Positions 27,161 through 35,745 of a DNA stretch of 40,567 nucleotides are shown here, in pieces (the stretch's first letter is position 1; each line of letters begins with the position of its first letter). The position numbers and the translations under genes are program-made. This DNA is from Nitrospinota bacterium (lineage in GTDB: Bacteria > Nitrospirota > Nitrospiria > Nitrospirales > UBA8639), in contig JACZVJ010000011.1 of the NCBI GenBank assembly GCA_022572725.1, positions 1 to 40,567 on the forward strand, read 5' to 3'. A model generated the notes under the pieces. It was not told the origin of the DNA, searched no databases, and saw nothing but the letters and a program-made list of their open reading frames with translations.

Positions 27161-27361
27161 ATGTCGAAAGTGGAAGACATACAAGCCGCAGTTGAATCTC
27201 TTTCAGAGGACGAGTATCGCCGTTTTCAGACCTGGTTTTCTGAGCGAGAGTGGCAAAAGTGGGATGATCAGATTCAAAGGGATTCAGAATTAGGCAGATT
27301 GGATTTCTTGATCGATGAAGCTGTTGAGGAAAAGGCCAAGAGCCAGCTTCAGAATCTCTAG
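27161..27361 (+). CDS. Type II toxin-antitoxin antitoxin-like protein
   Basis: A 66-residue acidic protein starting MSKVEDIQAAVESLSEDEYRRF with a C-terminal LDFLIDEAVEEKAKSQL segment. This matches the common small antitoxin-like partner of RelE/ParE-fold toxins as I remember it. GAGGTGAAGC gives a good ribosome site. The stop TAG directly abuts the ATG of the toxin reading frame at 27362, the normal antitoxin-first layout. Because that toxin frame is interrupted, this antitoxin may now act alone, perhaps only as a DNA-binding repressor. Confidence 0.8.
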   Translation: MSKVEDIQAAVESLSEDEYRRFQTWFSEREWQKWDDQIQRDSELGRLDFLIDEAVEEKAKSQLQNL

Positions 27362-27616
27362 ATGCATCGAACCACGAAACGGTTTTGGCGGTGTTTCGAA
27401 AACTTGCCGGAACCTATTTAAAAGTTGTCGAAAAAGAATTTCGAACTCCTTAAAGTCAATCCTTCCCACCCTTCTCTTCATTTCAAAAAAATTGGCAGGT
27501 TCCGGTCGGTCAGGGTAGGAATTAACTACCGAGCATTGGCCGTCGCAGATGGTGAGGATTTCGTATGGGTTTGGATTGGGACCCATGACGAATATGCTCG
27601 CCTGATCACGGATTAA
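27362..27616 (+). pseudogene. RelE/ParE-like toxin interrupted by an in-frame TAA
   Basis: From ATG 27362 the frame reads MHRTTKRFWRCFENLPEPI, then TAA at 27419-27421, then continues in the same frame as KLSKKNFELLKVNPSHPSLHF and ends VWVWIGTHDEYARLITD at 27616. The two halves together give an 84-codon protein with the look of a RelE-superfamily toxin (NP.HPSLHFKK, the RVG.NYRALAV strand and the final W.GTH.EY). The simplest reading is one C-to-T change turning CAA (Gln) into TAA. No frame change is needed. Either this is a recent inactivation, a sequencing error, or the cell reads through or restarts at TTG 27425. Confidence 0.8.
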
Positions 27617-27810
27617 AACCACAAGCCACCACCTCATGCGTTCACGGAGCCTTCTCCGCCAAAATGGCTCGTCCGACTCCAATTGCTGCGACCGAAATTG
27701 ATGCGCAGACGTATAGAGCACAAATTACAAATTAGGGTCAGACAATGAGTATTGAGTTAGGCACGGGCACAGACCGAGCACCTTAGTCGAGTCTGGACAG
27801 AAAGCAGAGG

Positions 27811-28602
27811 TTAAGGAGTTGTCGGAGCGTTGGTCTTTTTAGCAGGCGGAGTTTTCTGCACGGCCGCGATCACCTGCTGGAACCTTGCGAGCGGTTGGGC
27901 CCCGCGGACCAGGGTTCCCGTGATGGTCTCGCCGGACCCGCTCTTGCCGATGATGAACGTCGGTGTCCCTCGCACGCTAGCCTTGGCCCCAGCCGCGAGG
28001 TCGTTCTGAACATCAGACCCATACTTACCGCTGTCCAGGCATCCCCCGAAGGCCTCGGCATCGAGCCCCAAGTCCTGGGCGTACTGCTTCAAGGCCTCGA
28101 TGGACAGGTCCTTCTGTTTCTGGAACAGCACGTCGTGCATTTCCCAGTATTTCTCGTGTTCGCCCGCGCAGTGCGCCCCTTCGTGCGCCTTGGCCGCTTG
28201 CGGATGAATCTGGGCAAGTGGGAAGTCGCGAAAGACATATCGAACCTTGCCGGTGTCAATGTAGTCTTCTTTGAGCTTAGGAAAAACGGTCGTGGCAAAG
28301 CGCTGACAATACGGGCATTGGTAATCCGAGAACTCGACGATCGTGACGGGGGCATCTGCCTTTCCCAGCGTGGGCCTGCCGTTGATGCTGACAGTGGCGG
28401 TGGTCAGGGCCGGGGCTCGCCCTTTGATGACTCCTTGAAGGAGCTTCTTGATTTCGGCCACGTCCTTCTTCATCTCCGCCATATCCGTGCGAAGCCTGGT
28501 GATATCCTCCTCCATCCCAGCCAGGCCGACCCCAGGCCATCCAAGAAGGAGCACGATGAACGCGGTTTCCGTGATCCACAAAGCTGAGGTTCTCCAGGAC
28601 AT
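27811..28602 (-). CDS. DsbA-family thiol oxidoreductase, exported
   Basis: A 263-residue periplasmic disulfide enzyme. Residues 1-29 form a signal or anchor segment (ITETAFIVLLLGWPGVGLAG), 30-58 a charged heptad-like coiled coil (EEDITRLRTDMAEMKKDVAEI), and 80-250 a thioredoxin/DsbA domain. The catalytic pair is C96-P-Y-C99 in FSDYQCPYCQRF and the cis-proline loop is RGTPTF near 211. The ATG at 28602 has AAGGAG six bases upstream, whereas the longer frame to 28650 has no site, so the shorter start is chosen. An additional CAGEH and GCLDSG cysteine pair lies in the helical insert. The coiled coil may mediate dimerisation as in DsbG-like proteins. No DsbB partner is visible nearby. Confidence 0.92.
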   Translation of the reverse strand: MSWRTSALWITETAFIVLLLGWPGVGLAGMEEDITRLRTDMAEMKKDVAEIKKLLQGVIKGRAPALTTATVSINGRPTLGKADAPVTIVEFSDYQCPYCQRFATTVFPKLKEDYIDTGKVRYVFRDFPLAQIHPQAAKAHEGAHCAGEHEKYWEMHDVLFQKQKDLSIEALKQYAQDLGLDAEAFGGCLDSGKYGSDVQNDLAAGAKASVRGTPTFIIGKSGSGETITGTLVRGAQPLARFQQVIAAVQKTPPAKKTNAPTTP

Positions 28603-29197
28603 GTGGTGCTCCTTTCGCGAATGCGTGTCGAAGCTTCCGTTTCTCACCATTATCGATAGATCTGATAGCTAAGGCTAGAGAAATCTAGCTCCCCTACGCA
28701 CAACCGAGAGTGAATGTAGGGTGGGGCAGGTCACAATCACATCCCCCGTCTTAGCGCCTCCCCTTGGTGGACATCCGGAATCGGTCAGTCCTCGGCGGGG
28801 CTTAGAGCACCCCCGGTAGGAATAGTTTCCGATTTGTGTGAAAAGGGAAAAAGTGGGGGAAAGGGGGCATTCTGCGTCGCTGTCGTGCGCGGGCTGCCCC
28901 TTTCGCGGGGTGGGCATGTCCAATATTCGATTTTGGAATGGTGACGCCCGCGCACCACACCTTCGGTGGTCCTTGGATCGCACGATGTGAGTCGTCGTTG
29001 TAGGGTGGGCCATGCCCACCCTACAAAAGTTTCGCGAGCAGTCAATCACGTGCCGGATTTCGGATCACCAGCCTCACGCCATTTCTCGACTCAATTCTCC
29101 ATATCTCTCATGCTACTTGTTTCCCTTGAATGACCTGCCTGAAGTCAGTGTGTAATAGGAATATGAAAGTTACACACCATGACTTGATGGGGGGTCT
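28603..29197. other. 595-base gap without a convincing gene
   Basis: Open frames on the minus strand here show no recognisable domain and look like by-products. The stretch contains several copies of a GTAGGGTGGG(C/G)-type motif (near 28716, 28908 and 29000), one of which forms a perfect hairpin described separately. The promoter of the DsbA-like gene should lie near 28650-28750 but I see no clear hexamers. Confidence 0.5.
28999..29025. repeat. Perfect 12-bp palindrome, REP-like
   Basis: TGTAGGGTGGGC and GCCCACCCTACA are exact complements with a 3-base CAT loop. The half-site recurs without its partner at about 28716 and 28908, which suggests a dispersed REP-type motif. An A-rich run (CTACAAAAG) follows on the plus strand. 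Confidence 0.75.
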
Positions 29198-29404
29198 ATG
29201 GGGACGAAACATCGACCTGTTGACCGGAAAAACATTTTGGTCAATGGGCAAAAAGTCAAGCGTCTTCAAAAACTCTTGCAGGTGAGATCCGTGTCGGAAG
29301 CCGTTCAGGTGGCAGTCGATAGGAGCCTTGATGCAAAGGAAGCGATTCACGGCCTTCGGCGTCTGCAAGAACGAGGGACTTGGGGGAGACACCTGGAGGA
29401 ATGA
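29198..29404 (+). CDS. Orphan VapB-like antitoxin
   Basis: A 68-residue basic protein with a ribbon-helix-helix-like middle (QKVKRLQKLLQVRSVSEAVQVAVDRSLDAKEAI) and a tail with RRLQERGTWGRHLEE, typical of small antitoxins of PIN-domain toxins. A G-rich ribosome-site-like run ends three bases before the ATG. The stop overlaps an ATG (TGATG), where a toxin gene would be expected, but the following frame is only 27 codons. It is the third antitoxin-like gene within a 3-kb stretch. Confidence 0.7.
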   Translation: MGTKHRPVDRKNILVNGQKVKRLQKLLQVRSVSEAVQVAVDRSLDAKEAIHGLRRLQERGTWGRHLEE

Positions 29405-29487
29405 TGGCAAGAATTTGGCTTGCCGGTTCCTCTGATAAACAGGTCAGACACGAATTCATGGTCTTCAAGCTTGGATCAGATAGTTGA
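29404..29487 (+). pseudogene. Possible N-terminal remnant of a VapC-type toxin
   Basis: A 27-codon frame beginning MARIWLAGSSD overlaps the antitoxin stop by one base, as toxin genes of this class normally do. After about seven residues there is no PIN-domain acidic motif and the frame soon stops. It could be the decayed start of a lost toxin; the shortness makes this weak. Confidence 0.35.
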
Positions 29488-29541
29488 GTGTAAGCATTGC
29501 TCATCAAAAGGGAAAGCGTGCGGTGGCATTGCCCACCCCAC

Positions 29542-29949
29542 CTACCTGAGATAGTTCGTCCAATCCACTGTTTGGAGGGGGAGAGTCGCTTTCATTATTT
29601 CGAAATCGGTATCGCAGTGGAGAAGGGGGACACCGTGATTGATTGCGACTGTGGCAATGACACAGTCTGCCGCTGTTGGCGAAATGCCCCGTTTTCTTAA
29701 CTGTGCCGCGTTCTCCCACGCTTGTTCCCACCACGCTGCGTCAAAAGGGAGTTGGGTGACGGGTGCCAACCAGTTAAGAAGGGTTTCTTTGCGTTCCGCG
29801 GTCCGTAGCCCGGTCATGAGCTCCAGCATAATCCATTCAGTCAGAGCCGTTTCTCCGCTCACAATCAGCGGCTTGAGCCGCTCCCGGATTGCGGGATGAC
29901 CACTTGGCCGGAGGGCCTGAATCCACACGGAGGTGTCAACGAGATACAC
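29542..29949 (-). CDS. vapC: PIN-domain ribonuclease toxin VapC
   Basis: A 135-residue PIN-domain protein. The first acidic residue is D5 in MYLVDTSVWIQ, the second is the E of WIMLELMTGLR, the third the D of AADCVIATVA and the fourth lies in HCDTDFE. All four positions expected for metal-dependent RNA cleavage are kept, so it should be active. The start is GTG at 29949, inside the end of the antitoxin gene (14-base overlap), giving translational coupling. It is transcribed opposite to the orphan antitoxin at 29198. Cellular RNA target unknown. Confidence 0.93.
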   Translation of the reverse strand: MYLVDTSVWIQALRPSGHPAIRERLKPLIVSGETALTEWIMLELMTGLRTAERKETLLNWLAPVTQLPFDAAWWEQAWENAAQLRKRGISPTAADCVIATVAINHGVPLLHCDTDFEIMKATLPLQTVDWTNYLR

Positions 29950-30157
29950 GAGGGGTGCGCTTCCGGCGCTGGCGGTGGAGTTGCTTGGGGGTTAATTCCA
30001 ACGGGATGTCACCCAAGGCATCAGCCAACGCGTGCAATTGTTGTTGGCGTACCACGGCTTTTAAACTCGCATCCACTGTTCCTTTGATGGTGGGGGTTCC
30101 CAGAACCTTTTGAGCCTTTTTTACGAGAAGAGGGTCAAGCTCGATCGTGGTTTTCAT
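29936..30157 (-). CDS. vapB: VapB-type antitoxin
   Basis: A 73-residue protein beginning MKTTIELDPLLVKKAQKVLG, the classic ribbon-helix-helix start of VapB antitoxins that target PIN toxins, followed by GTVDASLKAVVRQQQL and a basic C-terminus that should wrap the toxin. AGGAAGG lies seven bases before the ATG. The gene precedes and overlaps vapC, the normal order, and VapB should repress the shared promoter that lies within about 100 bases upstream of 30157. Confidence 0.9.
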   Translation of the reverse strand: MKTTIELDPLLVKKAQKVLGTPTIKGTVDASLKAVVRQQQLHALADALGDIPLELTPKQLHRQRRKRTPRVSR

Positions 30158-30850
30158 ATTGGACCTTCCTCTGTGAAAGGCTGTATAGAACGGAGATTAA
30201 TGCCCGTATATTACTGAGTCATTGTATGTCTGTCAATTGATCAGGCACCCGTATTCACCCAACACCCACAGAGGGGACAGAACAAGGCTGTGTAGACAAA
30301 GAGTCGCGGTGATTTGGCGAGCGTTCGCGTCTTCCATCATGAATGTGTGATTCATTGGGGTCATGGATTAAATTGGAATCACATACCGATTACTTAGTTG
30401 AGATTTGGGAGGGCAGGAATACTACTGGACCTGAAGTCGGGGGTGGGAAAATCGGGGATCTTCACCTTCTTCCCGCGGCGCCAAAGCCTTTGAGAGATTT
30501 TTTCACCGTCCTACCCGTGCTAGGTTCTGATCCGCGCTCAACTCGTAAAAACAAAAAGGCACGGAAAATTGGGGTTGTTTAATGCCTTGGCACCTTCGTT
30601 GGGCTCCTCGTGGCTCATGGGATACATTCCTGTCGCGCTCTACACTATTCCCCCACTCCTTTATCCACTAAGATACGGATAATCCCTGATTGTCCCCTTA
30701 CCCTTGGCTATTCTTTAATACCTTAAGGATTGCCCAAGGTCTTCACTGGCATGACACCTGGTGGGTGTTTTCAGTTTGAACGAAATTTTTCAACCCAGAA
30801 AAATTCGCGAGGGAAGAACCACAATGACATTCCCTGAAGGAGGTCGAGTC
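30158..30850. other. 693-base gap, no convincing gene
   Basis: Short plus-strand frames (for example 30343-30582) have no domain, no good ribosome site and uneven composition, so I leave them out. The right end holds AAGGAGG at about 30837-30843, the strong ribosome site of the next gene. The left end should hold the vapBC promoter. No tRNA-like cloverleaf or strong terminator was seen. Confidence 0.5.
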
Positions 30851-31192
30851 ATGAAACGTGAAACGTGGAAAGGTCTTTTTCTGATGGCGTTTTTAGGCGG
30901 TGTGTTGGGGGGTGTCTCGACGACTTTGTACATGGGTACCCCGCTGTACGCTGATTCCCCTCAAGAAATTGTGTCGGCCAAGCAATTTGTCCTGGTAGGC
31001 CAGAATGGAAAAATTCGAGGGTTATGGACCACTTCAGCAGACGGAACGGCATCACTAGCCATGACGCAGGCCGATGGGGAAACCCTGGCTGGAGAATTCT
31101 CGGTGCAGAAAAGTGGAATGGGGAATTTTGCCCTGTTCAATTACCAGGGAAAACTCGACTGGATGGCCAGATGGACGAAGCGGGATAAGTGA
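30851..31192 (+). CDS. Small exported or membrane-anchored protein of unknown function
   Basis: A 113-residue protein that I do not recognise. Residues 8-30 are a hydrophobic, glycine-rich segment (LFLMAFLGGVLGGVSTTLYMG) that is either a signal peptide or an N-terminal anchor. The rest is a compact beta-rich domain with a repeating strand pattern (FVLVGQNGKIRGLWTT, TASLAMTQADGETLAGEF, GNFALFNYQGKLDWMARW), as in small periplasmic sandwich proteins. AAGGAGG precedes ATG 30851 by seven bases, which makes the start firm. It has no operon partner: the next plus-strand gene is 2.4 kb away. Confidence 0.75.
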   Translation: MKRETWKGLFLMAFLGGVLGGVSTTLYMGTPLYADSPQEIVSAKQFVLVGQNGKIRGLWTTSADGTASLAMTQADGETLAGEFSVQKSGMGNFALFNYQGKLDWMARWTKRDK

Positions 31193-31218
31193 GGCAAGGA
31201 TCGTTGACGATCCAGAAG

Positions 31219-31929
31219 TCAATCTTTGGAATTTCGTGAGGTCCGTCCGGAAAATAATGCCGCACACCCCCTCACTTCGACCGCGTATTCCGAGAAGTGA
31301 CTTTGGAGCACCTGCTGGAGCCCATCCAGGTCGTCGCTGGTATTAGAGAAGATTTTTTTCGCGTTGTAGGCCTTCATCAGTTGGCGGGCCATCCAGTTGC
31401 GTTCCACTCCTCCCTGAAGCAAGGTCGATCCGAAGACCACCCCTCCTGGGTTGAGGACCCTTTTCAGGTTATCCAAAGCGATGGTTTTGGTGTGAATGGT
31501 GCCGGGCAGGCAGGGCAGCAGATAGGTCAATGCGATGGAGTCGAACCCTTGGGGCGCCTATATGAATCGGCTCCAGCGCATTAGCCCGGAAGATGGTGGG
31601 CTGAAATCGAGCGAGCCGTTTGGCTGCCATTTCGAGGCAGGTGGGATTTAGGTCCAGGAGGCCGAGCCGCGGGGTCTTCGTGGGAAACTGGCAATGATCC
31701 AGAACATATCCGGTTCCCACTCTGACGTCCAAATGGTTTCCGGAAACGTGGCGGTTGTCATGCTTAAGAAGATGGGGGGGGTAGGGCATTTCCCTATCCA
31801 ATGATTTGACTATCCAAGGACAAAAAAATCGTACAAAGCCAACGTGAACTTTGTGTACACGACTTGGCCGGTTTTCACTTCCTGGGAATAGGGCACGGTG
31901 GGCCGATGATCCTTGAATGTTGAGGTCAT
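31219..31929 (-). pseudogene. Class I SAM-dependent methyltransferase, broken by a stop and two frameshifts
   Basis: From ATG 31929 the frame starts MTSTFKDHRPTVPYSQEV and reads through YDFFVLG to an in-frame TAG at 31810-31812. Similarity resumes in a second frame after an 8-base C run (31774-31781), giving HLLKHDNRHVSGNHLDV and the SAM motif VRVGTGYVLDH (normally VGVGTGY), then LGLLDLNPTCLEMA. A further shift at a 4-base C run (31551-31554) restores FDSIALTYLLPCLPG and the C-terminal half to 31219. Stitched together it is a full-length methyltransferase of about 235 residues. Three independent lesions make a real pseudogene more likely than sequencing error, although two sit in homopolymers. 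Confidence 0.85.
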
Positions 31930-31969
31930 GTATCACGAGTATCCCGAAGACGAGGGGGTGGGCTAAACC

Positions 31970-33337
31970 TTAGGTATGATCCTTGAACAGGCGTTTGTTG
32001 ATGAGTTTCCTCCCCAGCAGGGTAAAGCCTAAGGCAATTCCTATAGAAATTGGGACGAACAGGCCGGAGGCCAGGGTATGACTCTCGATCCAGCCCGCTT
32101 CATGAAGGGCTTCAAACACATAACTGCCCAGGCCGCTCAGGTAGTAAGAGATGACGATGACGGACAGGGCCTCGACGGTATGTTGTAGAACGGCTTGGCT
32201 TCGGGTGGTTTTGTCCATGCTGGTCAGGAGTTTGAGATTCTGATCCTGGAGTCCAAGGTTTTGCTCTTGCAGCAAGAGTTCCACCTTCGTCCGAATGACG
32301 GCGATAGTCCCTTGAAAATCTTGTTCGAGCGCATCGATCCGTTTGAGCAGTTGCTGGTAGCCATCCGCGACCCCCACAACTTTTCCGTTGACATACTCTG
32401 CTATTTTCCGACAGCCGGATAGTGGTTGTTCTTGAAGGGCCTGAAGGTTGGCGCGAATAATGGTGTCGTAGGGGACAGACGCCGAGAGCTTGTAGCGCAT
32501 GGATTCCGCCAGTCGGCTCACTTTCATATAGTCCTGGGTGAGCACCGTGAGCCATTGTTGCAGGTTTTGAGGGGTGGAATTTTCTATTTGGGTGGTGATG
32601 ACCCCCCGCTGGTACAGGTGGCGTTGTTCGAATTTATGGATTTGGTCCATCGAGCGTGAGAACGGTTTGAGCGGGAGCAGGATGAGGTGGGTGTAGTTTT
32701 CAATGGCCACAATTCCATCGGTGGCTCGTCCTATTTGTTCGAGGAGGGTCTCGGCCGATGGGGATATAATGAGGTACCGCTCCCTGAAATGTTCGTCTAG
32801 TGTAAAAGTGGTAAAAATTGAGATGTCCTCACCAAACACTCGACTTCCATAGAGTTGAGGGCCCGGCATGAGTCCTTTGATCTCTTCGGGAGAAAACTCC
32901 GTATAGGGAAGAATGAGAATATCCAGCGCGTTTACCCGAAGTCCCAACGGGGAGATAGGGAATTGGTAGCCAGGGAAGGTAATCGGACCATACTCGAGGG
33001 GTTTCATTTTGTCGTCGGGCATATGCCAGACCTGGTAGCTGTAGTATTCGGTGTGCGCTTCCCAGGTGATGAGGAGACGATCCCCATTGGGTGCGACCCG
33101 GGCTCCATGGCCGAACTTTTCTGAAATGACGGTATTTTCTTCGGGAATGTCGAAACAGTTTAGGAGTGCCTGGAACTCTCGCCGGCTTTGGGGGCGTTCG
33201 ATCGGTGGATTGGCCATCCGGTGGGCCACATGATGAATGTGGGCGGGCACGTCGAACCATTCTTCCAGATATTTTTGGGCGGGGTCATGCAGACGCCTAA
33301 GGAAACCATGTTCAGGAGTTCGAAGCTTGATGCTCAT
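31970..33337 (-). CDS. DUF3422 family membrane-anchored protein
   Basis: A 455-residue protein of a conserved but uncharacterised family. The N-terminal half is soluble with HGARVAPNGDRLLITWEAHTEYY and the FGPG-like GSRVFGEDISIFTTF segments. The middle is helical and likely coiled coil (about 235-380), and the C-terminus has two hydrophobic segments (VEALSVIVISYYLSGLGSYVF and GLFVPISIGIALGFTLLG) with a basic tail, suggesting an inner-membrane anchor with cytosolic head. This is recognition of a family layout; no function is known to me. ATG 33337 is preferred because it matches the usual MSIKLR..EH start; 33379 is an upstream alternative. It is transcribed alone. Confidence 0.85.
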   Translation of the reverse strand: MSIKLRTPEHGFLRRLHDPAQKYLEEWFDVPAHIHHVAHRMANPPIERPQSRREFQALLNCFDIPEENTVISEKFGHGARVAPNGDRLLITWEAHTEYYSYQVWHMPDDKMKPLEYGPITFPGYQFPISPLGLRVNALDILILPYTEFSPEEIKGLMPGPQLYGSRVFGEDISIFTTFTLDEHFRERYLIISPSAETLLEQIGRATDGIVAIENYTHLILLPLKPFSRSMDQIHKFEQRHLYQRGVITTQIENSTPQNLQQWLTVLTQDYMKVSRLAESMRYKLSASVPYDTIIRANLQALQEQPLSGCRKIAEYVNGKVVGVADGYQQLLKRIDALEQDFQGTIAVIRTKVELLLQEQNLGLQDQNLKLLTSMDKTTRSQAVLQHTVEALSVIVISYYLSGLGSYVFEALHEAGWIESHTLASGLFVPISIGIALGFTLLGRKLINKRLFKDHT

Positions 33338-33653
33338 GGCCACACTCGCTGGGGGTGGGTGAAGATTGAGGGGAGTCACATCACTGTGATGGGTTCTTAC
33401 CTCATCATTCTCATAAGATCAAGGGCGAAAGGGAAATTCACAAAGTTCCTCATTTACTTTTTTTGATTGGCCTATACTTCAACAAGCTCTGGGCCTCGCC
33501 TTGACACCTCATGGCTGGTTGACTACTGTGCGACGTTTCAGTTTTCCAGTTTCAAGGCCGCATGAACGGAGTACCTTCCTATATAGCCACAGCGATCACT
33601 CAAGAGAAACCGCATGCGAATTCTAGGGGACAGTAGGGGGGTAGGGTGTGGGA
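33338..33653. other. Divergent gap between the DUF3422 gene and purC
   Basis: This 316-base stretch holds a 13-base palindrome CATCAC-T-GTGATG at 33379-33391, close upstream of the DUF3422 gene, which could be an operator. G-rich runs before 33654 serve as the purC ribosome site. I see no gene and no clear promoter hexamers. Confidence 0.45.
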
Positions 33654-34559
33654 ATGAATAGTGGCTGGATGGGACCAGCCGTTTTCGACACTCACCTGTC
33701 CGGCCTTGGCCCTCGTCGTCAGGGAAAGGTGCGGGACATGTACGACCTGGGCGACTGCTTGCTCGTCATAACCAGCGATCGTATTTCGGCATTCGATGTC
33801 GTCTTGCCCGAAGGCATTCCCGGAAAAGGCTATGTCCTGACCCAGCTCTCCAAGTTTTGGTTTGAGCGGTTGTGGGCACCTGGGGATTTGGTTCCCCATC
33901 ATTTGCGCACAATGGATCCCGACGCCTATCCAGAGCCCTGCCGGCCTCATACAGACATCTTAAGGGGTCGAAGTATGGTAGTGGAAAAGGGGGAGCCTTT
34001 CCCCGTGGAGTGTATTGTGCGTGGCTATCTATCGGGGTCTGCCTGGAAGGAGTACAAGACGAAGGGCACCGTGTGCGGCCAGTCTTTACCCTCGGGGCTC
34101 CAGGAGTCCGATCGGTTTCTCGAACCGCTGTTTACTCCCTCTACTAAGGCGACGGTGGGTCATGATGAGAATATTTCCTTTGACCACATGAAAGCGCTGG
34201 TCGGCGAGGCTTTTGCCGAGCAGATGAAGGAAGTCAGCTTACGAATCTACGAGCGGGCCGCCGCCCTTGCCGTGAAACGAGGGATTATTATTGCCGATAC
34301 CAAAGTGGAATTCGGCCTCCATTTCCAAACCCAAGAGCTGATGGTGATCGATGAACTGCTCACTCCTGACTCCTCCCGGTTTTGGCCTCACGACCAGTAT
34401 ACACCGGGACGGCCCCAGCCCAGTTTTGACAAGCAGTATGTGCGGGACTACCTCGACTCGATTGGGTGGGATCACCAGCCCCCACCCCCACATTTGCCGG
34501 ACGAGGTGATCCGGCAGACCAGCGAAAAATATCGAGAAGCCCTTGAACGGTTTGTGTAG
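33654..34559 (+). CDS. purC: Phosphoribosylaminoimidazole-succinocarboxamide synthase
   Basis: SAICAR synthetase joins aspartate to CAIR in purine synthesis using ATP. The 301-residue protein has the ATP-binding start RRQGKVRDMYDLGD, LLVITSDRISAFDVVLPEGIPGKG, the family signature VECIVRGYLSGSAWKEY, the FTPSTKATVGHDENISF loop, IIADTKVEFG and the DELLTPDSSRFWP signature. It is the longer bacterial/fungal type, about 300 residues. The ATG at 33654 is preferred to a GTG two codons upstream. No other purine genes are adjacent. The α/β hydrolase gene is convergent, ending nine bases beyond the purC stop. Confidence 0.97.
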   Translation: MNSGWMGPAVFDTHLSGLGPRRQGKVRDMYDLGDCLLVITSDRISAFDVVLPEGIPGKGYVLTQLSKFWFERLWAPGDLVPHHLRTMDPDAYPEPCRPHTDILRGRSMVVEKGEPFPVECIVRGYLSGSAWKEYKTKGTVCGQSLPSGLQESDRFLEPLFTPSTKATVGHDENISFDHMKALVGEAFAEQMKEVSLRIYERAAALAVKRGIIIADTKVEFGLHFQTQELMVIDELLTPDSSRFWPHDQYTPGRPQPSFDKQYVRDYLDSIGWDHQPPPPHLPDEVIRQTSEKYREALERFV

Positions 34560-34567
34560 CCCCCTGG

Positions 34568-35575
34568 TCAACTTGAAGGGCAAGTCTCCGAGTTTTGGAT
34601 AAACTCCACAATCCGGTTCTCGGCCCAGTAGTGGTCTTCGGTTTGACGGGTGCGTTGAAAAAATCCGCAATGCCCCCCATGAGGCGGAGCGACAAACCGA
34701 ATATGGGGGTTGGAATGAATGGGGGCGATGTCGAAGGTCTGATAGGGGATAAAGGGATCGTCTTGAGCGGTGATAATCAGGGTCGGCACCCGAATGTGAT
34801 CAAGCACATGTCTGGCGCCGGTCCGTTCATAATAGTCCGCTGCACTCACATACCCGCCATCCGGGGCGGTGTAGGTATTGTCGAACTCTGCCATAGTGCG
34901 AATTTTTGGGAGGAGAGAAAGGTCATACTTCCCAGGATAATGTCCAGCCTTTCGCCGCAGCCGGGCCTTGAGGCGGATGAGGAAATGCAGGTGGTAGATC
35001 CAATTTTGTTTTTGCTGAAGCGTTTCCACACAGACCGCGGGATTGATATTGGGGGAAACGGCGGCGACCCCTCGAAGAGCGGGGAGCCTATCGCCCACCT
35101 CGCCGGCCATTCTGAGGACCAAACTTCCACCCATGGAATATCCGGCAACCCACACCGACTCGATTCCATCCTTGAAGGCTAGCTCTGACACCACGGCGCG
35201 CACGTCGCTGCTGAGTCCTCCATTATAGAGGGTAGGGGTCAGGTGCTCCGTTCCCCCACAGTTGCGTTGGTTCATCCGGACCACATTGAATCCCACGTGC
35301 CAGGCCTTGTGCGCAATCCCGAGCATGTAATGAGACAGAGTGCAACCTTCCAACCCGTGAACCAATACCAATGCCGGGTGCCGTTTTCGGTCGGCCTGCC
35401 AATTACATTCCGCCAAAATCTTTGATTCCGGATCAACCTGGAACAGCCTCTCCTCTTCGGGAATACCCTGCAGCAGATTCGGGCGGGGCCAGAACCTGGG
35501 GAATAGGGTCATGGCATGCGGATTAGTCAGGAGGGGGTGGGGGGTTAGGGTTGGAGTCCAGGAGGTCTTGGCCAT
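34568..35575 (-). CDS. Alpha/beta hydrolase, YheT-like
   Basis: A 335-residue hydrolase of the YheT/ABHD1-3 group. VLVHGLEGCTLSHYM carries the oxyanion-hole turn, GYSMGGSL holds the nucleophilic serine, an acid is in TAQDDPFIP and the catalytic histidine in PHGGHCGFF. The N-terminus (HPLLTNPHAMTLFPRFWPR) is the usual lead-in of this group. Members act on lipid or short-chain esters, but no defined substrate is assigned. The gene ends nine bases from purC in convergent orientation, so the two may share a bidirectional end. Confidence 0.92.
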   Translation of the reverse strand: MAKTSWTPTLTPHPLLTNPHAMTLFPRFWPRPNLLQGIPEEERLFQVDPESKILAECNWQADRKRHPALVLVHGLEGCTLSHYMLGIAHKAWHVGFNVVRMNQRNCGGTEHLTPTLYNGGLSSDVRAVVSELAFKDGIESVWVAGYSMGGSLVLRMAGEVGDRLPALRGVAAVSPNINPAVCVETLQQKQNWIYHLHFLIRLKARLRRKAGHYPGKYDLSLLPKIRTMAEFDNTYTAPDGGYVSAADYYERTGARHVLDHIRVPTLIITAQDDPFIPYQTFDIAPIHSNPHIRFVAPPHGGHCGFFQRTRQTEDHYWAENRIVEFIQNSETCPSS

Positions 35576-35745
35576 GAGTCCTACCTTTTTGGTTTCGGTC
35601 TGGAGAGAATAGGGTATCAGAAAACTCAGGAGGAATTCTCCCCATTGGCCACATTGCTTCCTCCTGAGTTGACCCCCTACGGACGGATTATGATAGACCT
35701 ACACACCTTGCCCAATATCTTTACATTTGAGAGCCGCTAATCAAA

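Noticed and set aside
26820-27293. Plus-strand ORF starting MAENKERKGLKTRLRQWEEK
   Set aside because: It runs through a strong terminator hairpin and into the antitoxin gene in another frame, has only a weak ribosome site and shows no domain after about 30 residues. A very short peptide cannot be excluded.
28675-29049. Two overlapping minus-strand ORFs
   Set aside because: No domain, no ribosome site, and they contain the dispersed GTAGGGTGGGC motifs; likely non-coding.
30343-30582. Plus-strand ORF in the gap after vapBC
   Set aside because: No ribosome site, no recognisable domain and no conserved-looking composition.
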